A DNA stretch of 19,840 nucleotides from DASVBJ01 sp036375895 (GTDB taxonomy: Bacteria; Actinomycetota; Actinomycetes; JACCUZ01), in contig DASVBJ010000168.1 in assembly GCA_036375895.1 (NCBI GenBank), forward strand, positions 1 through 19,840. The letters run 5' to 3'. Both the position numbers and the translations under genes were made by a program. The notes under the pieces were generated by a model. It made no database searches. It saw only the letters and a list, made by a program, of their open reading frames with translations, and was not told the DNA's origin. Below are positions 1-5,797 of the stretch, one piece after another; position 1 is the stretch's first letter, and each line of letters begins with the position of its first letter.

Positions 1-246
1 CGCCGAGTCATGAAGGCCGGGCTCGAGGCCACGGGCTGGCGGGTGGACCACTCGGAGGCCGGGCTCTACCTGTGGGCGACCCGTGGCGACGACTGCTGGG
101 CGTCGGTGCAGCAGCTGGCCGAGCTCGGGATCCTCGTCGCGCCGGGGTCGTTCTACGGACCGGCCGGCGCGCGGCACGTGCGGGTGGCGCTCACCGCCAC
201 TGACGAGCGGATCGCGACGGCGGCGGCGAGGCTCGCGGCCGCGTAG
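1..246 (+). CDS. dapC: Succinyldiaminopimelate aminotransferase DapC, C-terminal end (5' partial)
   Basis: The gene enters from the left edge in frame 1 and stops with TAG at 244-246, so about 81 C-terminal residues are visible. They match the small domain of PLP-dependent class I/II aminotransferases: SEAGLYLW, then a helix, then ILVAPGSFYG and HVRVALT, the usual ending of DapC-type enzymes, where the arginine in VRVAL binds the substrate carboxylate. DapC converts N-succinyl-2-amino-6-ketopimelate to N-succinyl-LL-diaminopimelate in the cytoplasm, using glutamate. The specific name rests largely on the dapD and dapE genes in the next 3 kb; from the fragment alone a general aminotransferase of this class is equally possible. 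The catalytic lysine lies outside the window. Confidence 0.82.
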   Translation, partial: RRVMKAGLEATGWRVDHSEAGLYLWATRGDDCWASVQQLAELGILVAPGSFYGPAGARHVRVALTATDERIATAAARLAAA

Positions 247-263
247 CCCTCCGGCCGACCCGC

Positions 264-330
264 AAGATCGTCAGCGACCTTGTTGCGGCGACACGCCGGC
301 GTGTCCCGACACAGGGTCGCTGGTGATCTT
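264..330. repeat. Imperfect 67-bp palindrome between convergent genes
   Basis: The sequence AAGATC...GCGACC at the left is mirrored by GGTCGC...GATCTT at the right. The centre, 290-305 (GACACGCCGGCGTGTC), is a perfect 16-bp palindrome. The outer arms (264-289 and 306-330) pair with about five mismatches and a one-base bulge. It lies between the end of dapC (+) and the end of the peptidase-like gene (-), so a bidirectional terminator is the simplest role. No T-run follows, as is usual in very GC-rich actinobacteria. A dispersed intergenic repeat is an alternative. Confidence 0.6.
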
Positions 331-343
331 CACGGGCCGTTGC

Positions 344-1186
344 CTACCGGCCCCTGATCACATCGACGTGGACGTGGTCCTCGTGCAGCAGGATCGGGTT
401 GTCGGTCGGCCCGTCAGGGTGCCGGTAGTCGCGCCAGCCGGCCGCCGACCGGCCGGCCGACCAGATGCGCCGGTCGAAGATGACCGTCGCCACCGCGAGC
501 CTCTCGGCGTGGGCCACCGCCCACTGCGCCTCGGCCCAGCCGCGGCGCTGGTTGGCCGCGCTGATCGGCCGGAAGAACACGTCGATGGCCCGCCCCTCGT
601 AGTGCGCCGAGCCGTCGGTGTGACCGCTCGTCACGCCGCGCGGGTCGAAGCCGCCGAGCGTCTGCTTGCCAAAGACCGCACGCAGCTCGCGGCGCACCGT
701 GTCGGCGCGGGCCGTCAGGCCGAGCGGGCCGGGGGACTGCCGCGGCAGGCCGCGGGTCGCGCGGTGCAGGCCCACGGTGCAGGAGAGCGCGCCGCCGTCG
801 TGGCCCAGCAGGGCGCGGGCGACGGCGAGGTCGGAAGGCGACGGCCTGGCCGCGTCGGGCAGCCCACGGTAGACCTCCCGCGCCGCGTCGGCGTCCAGTA
901 CGGGCGCGTCCCCGTCCCGACGCAGCGCCTGCGCGACCGCAGCCGCGACACCGTTGTCGGACGCCCCGATGCGTGCGCCGACACCGGCGACCGTCGTCGC
1001 CGTCATGGCCTGGTTGCGGGTCCACTCGTGGGTGGCCCCGCCGAGCTGCACCGTGCACTCCGGGCCGGTGGGCAGGCCGAGAGCGGTGCCGACGGCGGTC
1101 CTGGTCACGACGTACGCCGTGGTGGCGAGCAGGCCCGTGACCACCGTCAGGGTGACGGTGAGCCGCCCCCTCCGCGTCAGCCGCAT
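344..1186 (-). CDS. Membrane-anchored extracytoplasmic protein with M15-like (Hedgehog/DD-peptidase fold) metal-site motif
   Basis: The protein has 280 residues. A basic start (MRLTRRGR) followed by a hydrophobic stretch at about 9-30 predicts an uncleaved N-terminal anchor with the rest outside the cell. The C-terminal third carries S-x-H-x2-G-x-A-x-D (SAHYEGRAID; His195, Asp202) and, near the end, HEDHVHVD (Glu269, Asp270, His271, His273). This arrangement is typical of zinc DD-carboxypeptidase/Hedgehog-fold (M15-like) proteins. GWAEAQWAVAHAERL and VIFDRRIW are typical of actinobacterial secreted relatives that lack a proven enzyme activity. ATG is preceded by a G-rich ribosome site. It starts 21 bp downstream of dapD on the same strand, so the two are probably co-transcribed, which links it loosely to cell-wall precursor supply. 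A peptidoglycan hydrolase role is inference; it could be a non-catalytic binding protein. Confidence 0.7.
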   Translation of the reverse strand: MRLTRRGRLTVTLTVVTGLLATTAYVVTRTAVGTALGLPTGPECTVQLGGATHEWTRNQAMTATTVAGVGARIGASDNGVAAAVAQALRRDGDAPVLDADAAREVYRGLPDAARPSPSDLAVARALLGHDGGALSCTVGLHRATRGLPRQSPGPLGLTARADTVRRELRAVFGKQTLGGFDPRGVTSGHTDGSAHYEGRAIDVFFRPISAANQRRGWAEAQWAVAHAERLAVATVIFDRRIWSAGRSAAGWRDYRHPDGPTDNPILLHEDHVHVDVIRGR

Positions 1187-1207
1187 CAGCCCCCCGATCC
1201 CCAGCCC

Positions 1208-2143
1208 TCAGTCGTTGGCGTGCAAGGCCTCGTTGAGCGCGCCCCACGTGCCTTCACGCGCGACGGCCTCGATCGCGCCGGTGACGCTGTTGCGCCAGAA
1301 GAGCACGTTGTCGACGCCGGAGAGCTCGCGGGCCTTGACCACGGTGCCGTCCTGCAGCGTCACCTTGGTGCCGGCCGTGACGTAGCAGCCGGCCTCGACC
1401 ACGCAGTTGTCGCCGAGCGAGATGCCGACGCCGGCGTTGGCGCCGAGCAGGCAGTTCCTGCCGACCGAGATGACGGTCGTCCCGCCGCCCGAGAGGGTGC
1501 CCATGATCGAGGAGCCGCCGCCGACGTCCGAGCCGTCACCGACGACGACGCCGGCACTGATGCGGCCCTCGACCATCGAGGCGCCGAGCGTGCCGGCGTT
1601 GAAGTTCACGAAGCCCTCGTGCATCACGGTCGTGCCGTTCGCCAGATGGGCGCCGAGCCGGACCCGGTCCGCGTCGGCGATGCGCACCCCGGCGGGCAGC
1701 ACGTAGTCGACCATTCGCGGGAACTTGTCCACGCCGTACACCGTCACCGGGCCGCGGCGCAGCAGCCGCAGCCGGGTGCGCTCGAAGTCGTCGACCGCGC
1801 AGGGCCCGTGGTTGGTCCACACCACGTTGGTGAGCTTGCCGAAGATGCCGTCGAGGTTGGCGCCGTGCGGCTGGATGATCCGGTGGGAGAGCAGGTGCAG
1901 CCGCAGGTAGGCGTCCGCTGCGTCCTCCGGCGGCGCGTCGAGGTCGATGACGGTCCGCACGACCTGGCGGCTCACGTCGCGGTCGGCGTCGTCGCCGGCG
2001 TGCTCGTCGAGTCCCTCCGGAGCCGGCCGGGCGGTGGGCTCGCCCAGCCCCGGCGCGGGGTACCAGACGTCGAGCACCTGCCCGGACTTGTGGAGGGTCT
2101 GCAGGCCGATGCCGTACGCCGTGCGCGGTGCCGTGTCGCTCAT
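1208..2143 (-). CDS. dapD: 2,3,4,5-tetrahydropyridine-2,6-dicarboxylate N-succinyltransferase (actinobacterial DapD)
   Basis: The 311-residue product matches the actinobacterial DapD type, about 317 residues in M. tuberculosis. DapD transfers succinyl from succinyl-CoA to tetrahydrodipicolinate in the lysine/meso-DAP pathway and works as a trimer in the cytoplasm. Visible hallmarks are LTNVVWTNHGPCAV (about 104-117), RGPVTVYGVDKFPRMVDYV (about 130-148), and the left-handed beta-helix made of hexapeptide-type repeats from about 160 to 290. The helix includes HLANGTTVMHEGFVNFNAG and MVEGRISAGVVVGDGSDVGG; Glu192 in MVEGR corresponds to the catalytic glutamate of the family. The ATG at 2141-2143 faces the VOC gene with 38 bp between the two start codons. 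A CAGGCT hexamer seven bases before the start could be the -10 of a leaderless transcript. The peptidase-like gene follows 21 bp downstream. Confidence 0.97.
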   Translation of the reverse strand: MSDTAPRTAYGIGLQTLHKSGQVLDVWYPAPGLGEPTARPAPEGLDEHAGDDADRDVSRQVVRTVIDLDAPPEDAADAYLRLHLLSHRIIQPHGANLDGIFGKLTNVVWTNHGPCAVDDFERTRLRLLRRGPVTVYGVDKFPRMVDYVLPAGVRIADADRVRLGAHLANGTTVMHEGFVNFNAGTLGASMVEGRISAGVVVGDGSDVGGGSSIMGTLSGGGTTVISVGRNCLLGANAGVGISLGDNCVVEAGCYVTAGTKVTLQDGTVVKARELSGVDNVLFWRNSVTGAIEAVAREGTWGALNEALHAND

Positions 2144-2167
2144 GCGGTCAAGCCTGCCAGAGCCCGG

Positions 2168-2173
2168 TAGCCT
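2168..2173 (+). promoter_or_regulatory. Leaderless-type -10 element (TAGCCT) before the VOC gene
   Basis: TAGCCT fits the actinobacterial -10 pattern TAnnnT and ends eight bases before ATG 2182. Transcription would therefore begin at or next to the start codon. No Shine-Dalgarno sequence is present, which agrees with a leaderless mRNA. No clear -35 is seen. Confidence 0.5.
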
Positions 2174-2181
2174 CGGCCGTC

Positions 2182-2850
2182 ATGACCCTCGCTCGCTGGA
2201 AGGATCTGTGCTTCGACGCCGACGACGTCAGCCGCGCGGCGGACTTCTGGAGTCACGCGTTGGGCCTGCGGGTCGAGCACCAGGAGGGCGGCGACGCGGT
2301 CCTGCGCGGCGAGTCGCCCGCTCAGACCACGTGGGTCAACCGGGTGCCCGAGCCCAAGACGGTCAAGAACCGCGTGCACCTGGACCTCGTGCTGCCCTCT
2401 GTCGAGCCGCTGCTCGCTGCCGGCGCTACCGTGCTCCACGCGCCCGACAGCGGGTCACCCTGGCACGTGCTGGCCGATCCGGAGGGCAACGAGCTCTGCG
2501 TCTTCCGGCCCGCGCCGGACGAGCCGACCGCGCTGGTCGTGGACGCGGGCGACCCGGTCGCCCTGGCCGCGTGGTGGGCGGACGTGCTGGGAGCGCGGCC
2601 GGTCGCAGCCCCTGAGGGCACGCCCCGGTGGGTCGCGGGAGTGCCGGGCCTGCCGTTCGACGTGCTGAAGTTCGTCGCCGTGCCCGAGCCCAAGACGGTG
2701 AAGAACCGCTGGCACCTGGACGTCGTGTCCGACGACGTTGCCGGCCTGGTCGCGCGGGGCGCCCGGGTGCTGCGCGAGCCGGACGACGAGGTGCGCTGGC
2801 ACGTGCTGGCCGACCCGGAGGGCAACGAGTTCTGCGCGTTCGCCCCGTAG
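2182..2850 (+). CDS. VOC (glyoxalase-like) family protein with two tandem domains
   Basis: The start was placed at ATG 2182 (222 residues) because MTLARWKDLCFDADD begins a typical VOC fold. An in-frame ATG at 2128 would overlap dapD and add unrelated residues. The protein is an internal duplication: residues about 1-110 and 118-222 share the blocks EPKTVKNR(V/W)HLD and WHVLADPEGNE(L/F)C(V/A)F, nearly identical in both halves. The closing blocks resemble the metal/substrate strands of the glyoxalase/bleomycin-resistance superfamily: the histidine of HLD and the glutamate of PEGNEFC are metal-ligand candidates in each half. Actinobacterial proteins of this sort are usually uncharacterised, so a function cannot be assigned. 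It stops at TAG 2848-2850, 11 bp before dapE, but dapE appears to have its own -10 inside that overlap. Confidence 0.88.
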   Translation: MTLARWKDLCFDADDVSRAADFWSHALGLRVEHQEGGDAVLRGESPAQTTWVNRVPEPKTVKNRVHLDLVLPSVEPLLAAGATVLHAPDSGSPWHVLADPEGNELCVFRPAPDEPTALVVDAGDPVALAAWWADVLGARPVAAPEGTPRWVAGVPGLPFDVLKFVAVPEPKTVKNRWHLDVVSDDVAGLVARGARVLREPDDEVRWHVLADPEGNEFCAFAP

Positions 2851-2853
2851 GGT
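2848..2853 (+). promoter_or_regulatory. Leaderless-type -10 element (TAGGGT) before dapE
   Basis: TAGGGT begins at the stop codon of the VOC gene and ends eight bases before the dapE ATG at 2862, the same geometry as in front of the VOC gene. No Shine-Dalgarno sequence precedes dapE, so a leaderless dapE transcript is plausible. Confidence 0.4.
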
Positions 2854-2861
2854 CTGGCGTC

Positions 2862-3932
2862 ATGGCCATCGAGAAGACCCTGGACCTGGCTGCCGACGCG
2901 GCCGAGCTGACGCGGGCGCTGTGCGACATCGAGTCGGTGAGTGGTGACGAGACCGTGCTGGCCGACGCGATCGAGACGGCCCTGAAGGAGGTCCCGCACC
3001 TGACCGTCGACCGCGACGGTGACAGCGTGGTGGCGCGGACCTCGCTCGGCCGACCCGAGCGGGTCGTGGTCGCCGGGCACATCGACACCGTCCCGATCGC
3101 GGACAACCTGCCGTGCAAGGTCGAGGGTGGCCGACTGCTCGGTTGCGGCACGAGCGACATGAAGAGCGGCGTCGCGGTGGCGCTGCGGCTGGCGGCCTCG
3201 CTGCCCGAGCCGAACCGCGACGTGACGTGGGTGTTCTACGACTGCGAGGAGGTCGAGGCGGTGCGCAACGGCCTCGGCCGGGTGGCGCGCAACCACCCCG
3301 ACTGGCTGGCCGGCGACTTCGCGGTGCTGATGGAGCCGTCCGGCGCGACGGTCGAGGGCGGCTGCCAGGGGTCGCTGCGGGTCGACGTCACGGCCCGGGG
3401 CCGCCGCGCCCACGCTGCGCGGCCCTGGATGGGGGACAACGCCATCCACGCGGCCGGGGCGGTGCTGGACCGGCTGCGCGCCTACGAGCAGTCCGAGGTT
3501 GAGATCGACGGGCTGGTCTACCGCGAGGGCCTCAACGCGGTCGGCATCCGCGGTGGCGTCGCCGGCAACGTGATCCCGGACGAGTGCACGGTCACGGTGG
3601 CCTACCGGTTCGCGCCGAACAAGACCGAGGACGAGGCCCTCGAGCTGGTGCGCACCCTCTTCGACGGCTTCGAGGTGACCGTGACCGACTCCTCGCCCGG
3701 CGCGCTGCCAGGGCTGTCGCACCCGGCGGCGGCCGCGTTCGTCGAGGCGATCGGCAAGGACCCGGAGCCGAAGTACGGCTGGACCGACGTGGCGCGGTTC
3801 GCGGCGATCGGCGTACCGGCGGTGAACTACGGGCCCGGCGACCCGAACGTCGCGCACAAGCGCGAGGAGTACGTCGAGATCGCGCTGATCCACGAGTGCG
3901 AGGACCGGCTGCGGGCCTGGCTCACCGCCTGA
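2862..3932 (+). CDS. dapE: Succinyl-diaminopimelate desuccinylase
   Basis: The product has 356 residues and is a member of the M20A metallopeptidase family. It hydrolyses N-succinyl-LL-diaminopimelate to LL-DAP and succinate, the step after DapC. Metal-site motifs are in order: AGHIDTVP (His73, Asp75), GCGTSDMKSG (Asp99), YDCEEVEA (Glu129, Glu130) and MEPSG (Glu158). ARGRRAHAARPWMGDNAIH (His184) is the dimerisation-domain histidine region, and NYGPGDPNVAHKREEYV near the C-terminus supplies the last metal histidine. Length and order match actinobacterial DapE. MAIEKTLDLAADAAELTRALCDIESVSGDE is the natural N-terminal start; longer in-frame extensions to the left run antiparallel through the VOC gene and are not real. 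The gene ends at TGA 3930-3932, directly before a strong hairpin. Confidence 0.96.
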   Translation: MAIEKTLDLAADAAELTRALCDIESVSGDETVLADAIETALKEVPHLTVDRDGDSVVARTSLGRPERVVVAGHIDTVPIADNLPCKVEGGRLLGCGTSDMKSGVAVALRLAASLPEPNRDVTWVFYDCEEVEAVRNGLGRVARNHPDWLAGDFAVLMEPSGATVEGGCQGSLRVDVTARGRRAHAARPWMGDNAIHAAGAVLDRLRAYEQSEVEIDGLVYREGLNAVGIRGGVAGNVIPDECTVTVAYRFAPNKTEDEALELVRTLFDGFEVTVTDSSPGALPGLSHPAAAAFVEAIGKDPEPKYGWTDVARFAAIGVPAVNYGPGDPNVAHKREEYVEIALIHECEDRLRAWLTA

Positions 3933-3937
3933 CGTGG

Positions 3938-3977
3938 ACGGGCCCCGACCGTGGCGCGTGCCGCGGTCGGGGCCCGT
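3938..3977. terminator. Strong hairpin between convergent dapE and wrbA
   Basis: A perfect 14-bp inverted repeat, ACGGGCCCCGACCG at 3938-3951 and CGGTCGGGGCCCGT at 3964-3977, is extended inward by three more pairs after one mismatch. It begins five bases after the dapE stop and lies 18 bases before the wrbA stop on the other strand. Position and symmetry fit a bidirectional terminator. There is no U-tract. Confidence 0.8.
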
Positions 3978-3995
3978 TGATCGCGCCGGTATGGG

Positions 3996-4622
3996 TCAGG
4001 CGGCCAGTGCCTCCCGGCCGGCCTTGAGCTGCTGGGCCACGCCGATGGCCCGGCGGACCATGTGGTCGATCGCGGTCAGCTCGACGTCGCCCACCGGCTG
4101 GTCGCCCTGGCCGCTCACGTGGGAGACGCCGTACGGGTTGCCGTCGACGAACTTGGACGGGTCGGTGTAGCCCGGCGGCACGATGATCCCGCCGAAGTGG
4201 TAGATCGTGTTGTACAGCGCGAGCAGGGTCGTCTCCTGGCCGCCGTGCGCGGTCGCGGTCGAGGTGAACCCGGCGTACACCTTGTCGGCCAGCTCGCCGC
4301 GCTGCCAGTTCGGCCCGAGACCGTCGATGAACTGCTTGAGCTGAGCGGCGATGTTGCCGTAGCGCGTGGGGGTGCCGAAGAGCACGACGTCGGCCTCGAC
4401 GACGTCGGCCGGCGTGGCCTGGGGGATGTGCTGGGTGTCGGCGACGTTCTTCAGCCACGCGTCGTTGCTGCGGATGGCCTCCTCGGGAGCGAGCTCAGGT
4501 GCTCGGCGTACCCGCACCTCGGCGCCCGCCTTCTCGGCCGTGTCCGCGGCCGCGTCGGCCAGCGCGTGCACGTTGCCGGTGGAGCTGTAGTAGATGATCG
4601 AGACCTTCACCGGAGTGGTCAC
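3996..4622 (-). CDS. wrbA: NAD(P)H:quinone oxidoreductase, WrbA type (flavodoxin-like)
   Basis: The product has 208 residues from the chosen GTG at 4620-4622. A GTG 12 bases further out is also in frame, but AGGAG (4627-4631) sits between the two and points to the inner one. WrbA proteins are tetrameric FMN enzymes that reduce quinones by two electrons, protecting against oxidative stress. Seen here are the FMN phosphate loop YYSSTGNVHALA, GTPTRYGNIAAQLKQFIDGLG in the middle, and STATAHGGQETTLLALYNTI with FGGIIVPPGYTD, all standard WrbA blocks. The length equals the family's usual ~200 residues. It diverges from the LOG gene at 4734 across a 111-bp region holding an imperfect inverted repeat. 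Confidence 0.94.
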   Translation of the reverse strand: MTTPVKVSIIYYSSTGNVHALADAAADTAEKAGAEVRVRRAPELAPEEAIRSNDAWLKNVADTQHIPQATPADVVEADVVLFGTPTRYGNIAAQLKQFIDGLGPNWQRGELADKVYAGFTSTATAHGGQETTLLALYNTIYHFGGIIVPPGYTDPSKFVDGNPYGVSHVSGQGDQPVGDVELTAIDHMVRRAIGVAQQLKAGREALAA

Positions 4623-4626
4623 GGGT

Positions 4627-4631
4627 CTCCT
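4627..4631 (-). promoter_or_regulatory. Ribosome binding site deciding the wrbA start
   Basis: AGGAG on the minus strand, four bases before GTG 4622. It lies inside the longer reading frame that would start at 4634, so the 4622 start is preferred. Confidence 0.55.
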
Positions 4632-4675
4632 CACTGATCGGTTGCGGCGGTCTTCTCGTACCCCTGGCGCCTACC

Positions 4676-4700
4676 CGATGGTTGCGCAGGCAAACAATCG
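4676..4700. repeat. Imperfect inverted repeat in the wrbA/LOG divergent region
   Basis: CGATGGTTGC (from 4676) faces GCAAACAATCG (to 4700), mirrored with one mismatch and a one-base length difference around GCAG. On the minus strand TTGTTT...TAGGCG with an 18-base spacer overlaps it and could be the wrbA promoter, which would make the repeat a regulator site. The evidence is only this symmetry and location. Confidence 0.3.
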
Positions 4701-4720
4701 TGCCGGCTTCCGCGGCGGGA

Positions 4721-4726
4721 TAGCCT
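4721..4726 (+). promoter_or_regulatory. Leaderless-type -10 element (TAGCCT) before the LOG gene
   Basis: TAGCCT, identical to the hexamer before the VOC gene, ends seven bases before ATG 4734. No ribosome site is visible between them, so transcription probably starts at the ATG. This also argues against the alternative GTG at 4728, which would lie upstream of the expected transcript start. Confidence 0.5.
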
Positions 4727-4733
4727 CGTGGGC

Positions 4734-5663
4734 ATGGTCAGCGAGAGCAGCCCGGAGCCGGCCGCGCGCCGCGAGCGCATGGCGGAGGACCTGGAGGATG
4801 CCCAGGAGCGCGCCGCGGACGAGACCGCCGAGGAGACGTCGACGGACGACGGCCTGCCCGACGCCGCGGGTGACGGCCTGCGCCAGGCCGTGCGCCGGCG
4901 GGGGCCGGTCGTGGTCCGGAACCAGCGGGCGCAGGCGCTGGGCAGCACGTACGACCAGCGGCTGCTGGACACCGTGCAGCCCCAGGCGACCTGGCTGCAC
5001 CAGGACCCGTGGCGGGTCATGCGGATCCAGTCCGAGTTCGTGGAGAGCTTCGGCGCACTGGCCGAGCTTGCGCCCGGCGTGAGCGTCTTCGGCTCGGCCC
5101 GCGCGCGCCCCGACAACCCGGACTACGCCGCTGCGCTCCGCTTGGGCGCGGCGCTGTCCGAGGCCGGCTTCCCCGTCATCACCGGCGGCGGGCCGGGGAT
5201 CATGGAGGCGGCCAACCGCGGCTGCTCCGAGAGCGGCGGCACGTCGGTTGGGCTGGGCATCGAGCTGCCGCACGAGCAGCAGCTGAACGAGTGGGTCGAC
5301 CTGGGCATCAACTTCCGGTACTTCTTCGCCCGCAAGGTGTGCTTCCTCAAGTACTCCATCGGCTTCGTGGTCTTCCCAGGCGGCTTCGGCACGATGGACG
5401 AGCTGTTCGAGTCGCTGACACTCGTCCAGACCAAGAAGGTCACGTCCTTCCCGGTCATCCTGTTCGGCAACGGCTACTGGGCCGGCCTGCTCGAGTGGCT
5501 GCGGACCTCCATGGAGGGCAGCGGGAAGATCGGGGAGGCCGACCTCGACCTGATCCGGGTCTCCGACGACGTCGACGAGGTCGTCGAGTGGATCAAGGCG
5601 TCCGAGCGGTCCCGGCGGGCGCGGGCCACGAGCCCGGGCACCCAGTCCCTGCAGATGCCCTGA
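4734..5663 (+). CDS. LOG-family protein (TIGR00730 type nucleotide 5'-monophosphate phosphoribohydrolase)
   Basis: The product has 309 residues. The Rossmann-like domain contains the two LOG signatures: GGGPGIMEAANRG (about 151-163) and PGGFGTMDELFE (about 215-226), the latter holding the catalytic glutamate. Such proteins, long mislabelled lysine decarboxylases, release the base from nucleoside 5'-monophosphates, including cytokinin precursors; the M. tuberculosis Rv1205 relative has been linked to cytokinin production. Residues 1-60 are an acidic, Ala/Glu/Asp-rich extension absent from the short (~190 aa) LOG proteins. The segment from about 55 to 115 (RRRGPVVVRNQ onward) is typical of the longer actinobacterial type. 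The gene is alone on its strand and ends about 40 bp before a long palindrome. The physiological substrate cannot be told from sequence. Confidence 0.9.
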   Translation: MVSESSPEPAARRERMAEDLEDAQERAADETAEETSTDDGLPDAAGDGLRQAVRRRGPVVVRNQRAQALGSTYDQRLLDTVQPQATWLHQDPWRVMRIQSEFVESFGALAELAPGVSVFGSARARPDNPDYAAALRLGAALSEAGFPVITGGGPGIMEAANRGCSESGGTSVGLGIELPHEQQLNEWVDLGINFRYFFARKVCFLKYSIGFVVFPGGFGTMDELFESLTLVQTKKVTSFPVILFGNGYWAGLLEWLRTSMEGSGKIGEADLDLIRVSDDVDEVVEWIKASERSRRARATSPGTQSLQMP

Positions 5664-5705
5664 CCCCCGCCCCCACCGCCTTTTCTGGCAGCGCTCTTAA
5701 CCCTG

Positions 5706-5753
5706 GCAGCGATCATGCACGTTCCGTCGCGACGGAACGTGCATGATCGCTGC
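5706..5753. repeat. Perfect 48-bp palindrome between LOG and folP
   Basis: GCAGCGATCATGCACGTTCC (5706-5725) continues through GTCG/CGAC at the centre and is mirrored exactly to 5753: 24 bp pair with no mismatch and no loop. One mismatch further out, CCCT/AGGG extends the symmetry to 5701-5758. It lies between the convergent ends of the LOG gene and folP. It could serve as a terminator, but its lower GC (about 58%) and perfect symmetry without a loop are unusual for that. A dispersed REP-like element or a protein-binding site is possible. Confidence 0.85.
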
Positions 5754-5797
5754 AAGGGGTGGGGTGCGATGCGAGAAGTGGGTGCGGGGGTCAGGGG

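Noticed and set aside
83..2170. 695-residue open frame on the + strand across the dapC end, peptidase-like gene and dapD
   Set aside because: It is antisense to two well recognised genes, has an Arg/Pro/Ala-rich composition with no known motif, and arises from the high GC content.
2128..2181. Longer N-terminus of the VOC protein from ATG 2128
   Set aside because: It would overlap the dapD start and precede the likely transcription start at TAGCCT; the added residues do not fit the VOC fold.
2322..3893. 523-residue open frame on the - strand opposite VOC and dapE
   Set aside because: It is the complement of dapE codons; no domain is recognisable and no ribosome site was seen.
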